From Blastopirellula marina DSM 3645 (GTDB taxonomy: Bacteria > Planctomycetota > Planctomycetia > Pirellulales > Pirellulaceae): a stretch of DNA of 64,000 nucleotides. Position 1 is the first letter of the stretch, and each line of letters opens with the position of its first letter. Shown in pieces: positions 62,929 through 64,000 of the stretch. The notes under the pieces are model-generated. The model searched no databases, was not told the origin of the DNA, and saw nothing but the letters and a program-made list of their open reading frames with translations. The stretch is taken from NCBI RefSeq assembly GCF_000153105.1, contig NZ_CH672377.1, positions 1,396,405 through 1,460,404 on the forward strand, given 5' to 3'. Both the position numbers and the translations under genes were made by a program.

Positions 62929-64000
62929 ATGAAGAAGGAAATGCTGATCAACGTATCGCAGCCGGAAGAATGCCGGATTGCGATCGTCGAGGACGGAATC
63001 CTCGAAGAGTTCTATCTCGAACGAACTAGCCAAGACAATTACGTCGGCAACATCTACAAAGGCGTTGTCGTCAATCTCGAACCGAGCATTCAAGCGGCCT
63101 TCGTCGATTTTGGCGTCGGCAAGAACGGCTTTCTCCACATCAGCGATGTCGAGCCGCAGTACTTCCGCCAAGGGGGCTATGACCCGGCGGAGCAGCTGGA
63201 TGACGACTTTGGCGGCAGCTACGGCGGCGCCACCGCGGCCGACTTTAGCGATGACGACGAAGAAGAAATCAGCGACTCGTCCGGCGATGACGAAGAAGAC
63301 AAACCTGACGCCAATGACGATGGCGACGGCGATAGTGATGACGATGCCCCCCCCAAGCCGCCGCAAAGTCGTGGTCGCGGCCAACGACGTCCGCAGCAGC
63401 GCCGCCAACGCCCCGGCATGCGTCCCCGCGTCAAACCGCCGATCCAAGAGATCTTCAAACGCGGCGACGAAGTTCTGGTGCAGGTCATCAAAGAAGGCAT
63501 CGGCAGCAAAGGGCCGACCCTCTCGACCTACATCAGCATTCCCGGCCGTTACCTGGTGCTGATGCCGGCTCTGGGACGCGTCGGCGTTTCTCGCAAGATC
63601 GAAGACGATCAGGTCCGCCGCCGCTTGCGTTCGACCTTGCTCGAGCTGAGCCCGCCAAAAGGCCTGGGCTTTATCGTCCGCACCGCCGGCCAAGAACGGA
63701 ACAAAAAAGAACTGTCGCGCGATATGGCCTATCTGCTGCGACTGTGGAAGGTGATCGTCCGCCGGCTGAAAAACACGACCGGACCGTGCGACATCTACGA
63801 AGAAAGTGACATGATCATTCGGACGATTCGAGATATCTTCTCGTCCGATGTCGACTCGATTTACGTCGATAGCGAACCAGCCTACGAGCGAGCCAAAGAG
63901 TTCCTTCAGCTGGTCATGCCGCGGCACGTCAACCGCTTGAAGAAGTACGAGAGCAAAGACCCCCTCTTCCACAAGTATCACTTGGACGAAGAGATCGCCC
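62929..64000 (+). CDS. Ribonuclease E/G family protein, 3' end beyond window
   Basis: RNase E/G cuts single-stranded RNA and starts mRNA decay and rRNA processing. The frame starts at ATG 62929 (MKKEMLINVSQPEECRIAI) and stays open to the right edge (357 codons seen). The S1 domain has YKGVVVNLEPSIQAAFVDFG, GKNGFLHISDVEPQYF, and, after an insert, EIFKRGDEVLVQVIKEGIGSKG and YLVLMPALGRVGVSRKIED. The insert, about residues 83-167, is first Asp/Glu-rich and then Arg/Pro/Gly-rich; E. coli has only a short loop there. LGFIVRTAG marks the RNase H-like part. RNase G and RNase E cannot be told apart without the C-terminus. Confidence 0.9.
   Translation, partial: MKKEMLINVSQPEECRIAIVEDGILEEFYLERTSQDNYVGNIYKGVVVNLEPSIQAAFVDFGVGKNGFLHISDVEPQYFRQGGYDPAEQLDDDFGGSYGGATAADFSDDDEEEISDSSGDDEEDKPDANDDGDGDSDDDAPPKPPQSRGRGQRRPQQRRQRPGMRPRVKPPIQEIFKRGDEVLVQVIKEGIGSKGPTLSTYISIPGRYLVLMPALGRVGVSRKIEDDQVRRRLRSTLLELSPPKGLGFIVRTAGQERNKKELSRDMAYLLRLWKVIVRRLKNTTGPCDIYEESDMIIRTIRDIFSSDVDSIYVDSEPAYERAKEFLQLVMPRHVNRLKKYESKDPLFHKYHLDEEIA

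Noticed and set aside
62458-63981. Long minus-strand open frame (507 codons) covering the RNase E/G region
   Set aside because: It lies antisense to a clear RNase E/G gene, and its sequence has no recognisable domain; the openness comes from codon bias of the real gene.

Overview
The window looks like a chromosome segment from a planctomycete, most likely a Pirellulaceae-type genome (Blastopirellula/Rhodopirellula relatives). This rests on gene content I recognise, not on a database search. There are five prepilin-like proteins of the DUF1559 type, DUF1501/DUF1549/DUF1553 and DUF1552/DUF1592 protein pairs with CxxCH haem motifs, a kinase-like protein joined to a membrane anchor, a Cys-rich beta-barrel-like protein, and many lone membrane-anchored proteins. 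Genes are dense on both strands. I found no rRNA, tRNA, CRISPR array, phage or insertion sequence.

Layout. 1-4.2 kb (minus strand): housekeeping genes for ribosomal protein S1, a primary-type sigma factor and adenine phosphoribosyltransferase, with two clear terminators. 4.5-16 kb: accessory region with four DUF1559/lipoprotein pairs. Two of these pairs are a tandem duplication that carries its promoter and a decayed end of a DUF2071 gene. A flavin-dependent oxidoreductase plus hydrolase unit lies in between. 16-29.8 kb: two glycosyltransferases, hypoxanthine phosphoribosyltransferase, an esterase-like protein, gamma-glutamyltransferase, thiS-thiG, a FIST-domain protein and an operon of three multi-spanning membrane proteins. 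29.9-34.2 kb: a B12-dependent ribonucleotide reductase behind two NrdR-type boxes, and a zinc alcohol dehydrogenase. 34.4-39.6 kb: a DUF1592/DUF1552 operon and a predicted pseudokinase. 40-45.3 kb: kdsD-kdsC followed by a very large protein that may act in LPS export, and a Cys-rich small membrane protein. 45.5-50.6 kb: a GntR/FCD regulator joined to a cytochrome-type DUF1549/DUF1553 protein and a DUF1501 protein. 51-59 kb: the fifth DUF1559/lipoprotein pair, a sugar-phosphate isomerase-like gene, SppA, a beta-barrel-like protein and a FecR-like membrane protein. 59.2-64 kb: hibernation factor, PTS EIIA, HPr, Enzyme I and the start of RNase E/G.

How genes work together. Each DUF1559 gene is followed at short distance on the same strand by a small lipoprotein with a carboxypeptidase-regulatory/transthyretin-like fold signature. 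This suggests a secreted filament-like subunit with a lipid-anchored partner. kdsD and kdsC supply KDO for lipid A-core, and the gene after them has LptC/LptA-like features. The EIIA-HPr-EI set has no sugar permease beside it and is probably regulatory. The most notable new observations are the tandem duplication with its pseudogene scar, the pseudokinase, the large Lpt-like protein, the NrdR boxes overlapping the ribonucleotide reductase promoter, and an acidic/basic insert in the S1 domain of RNase E/G.
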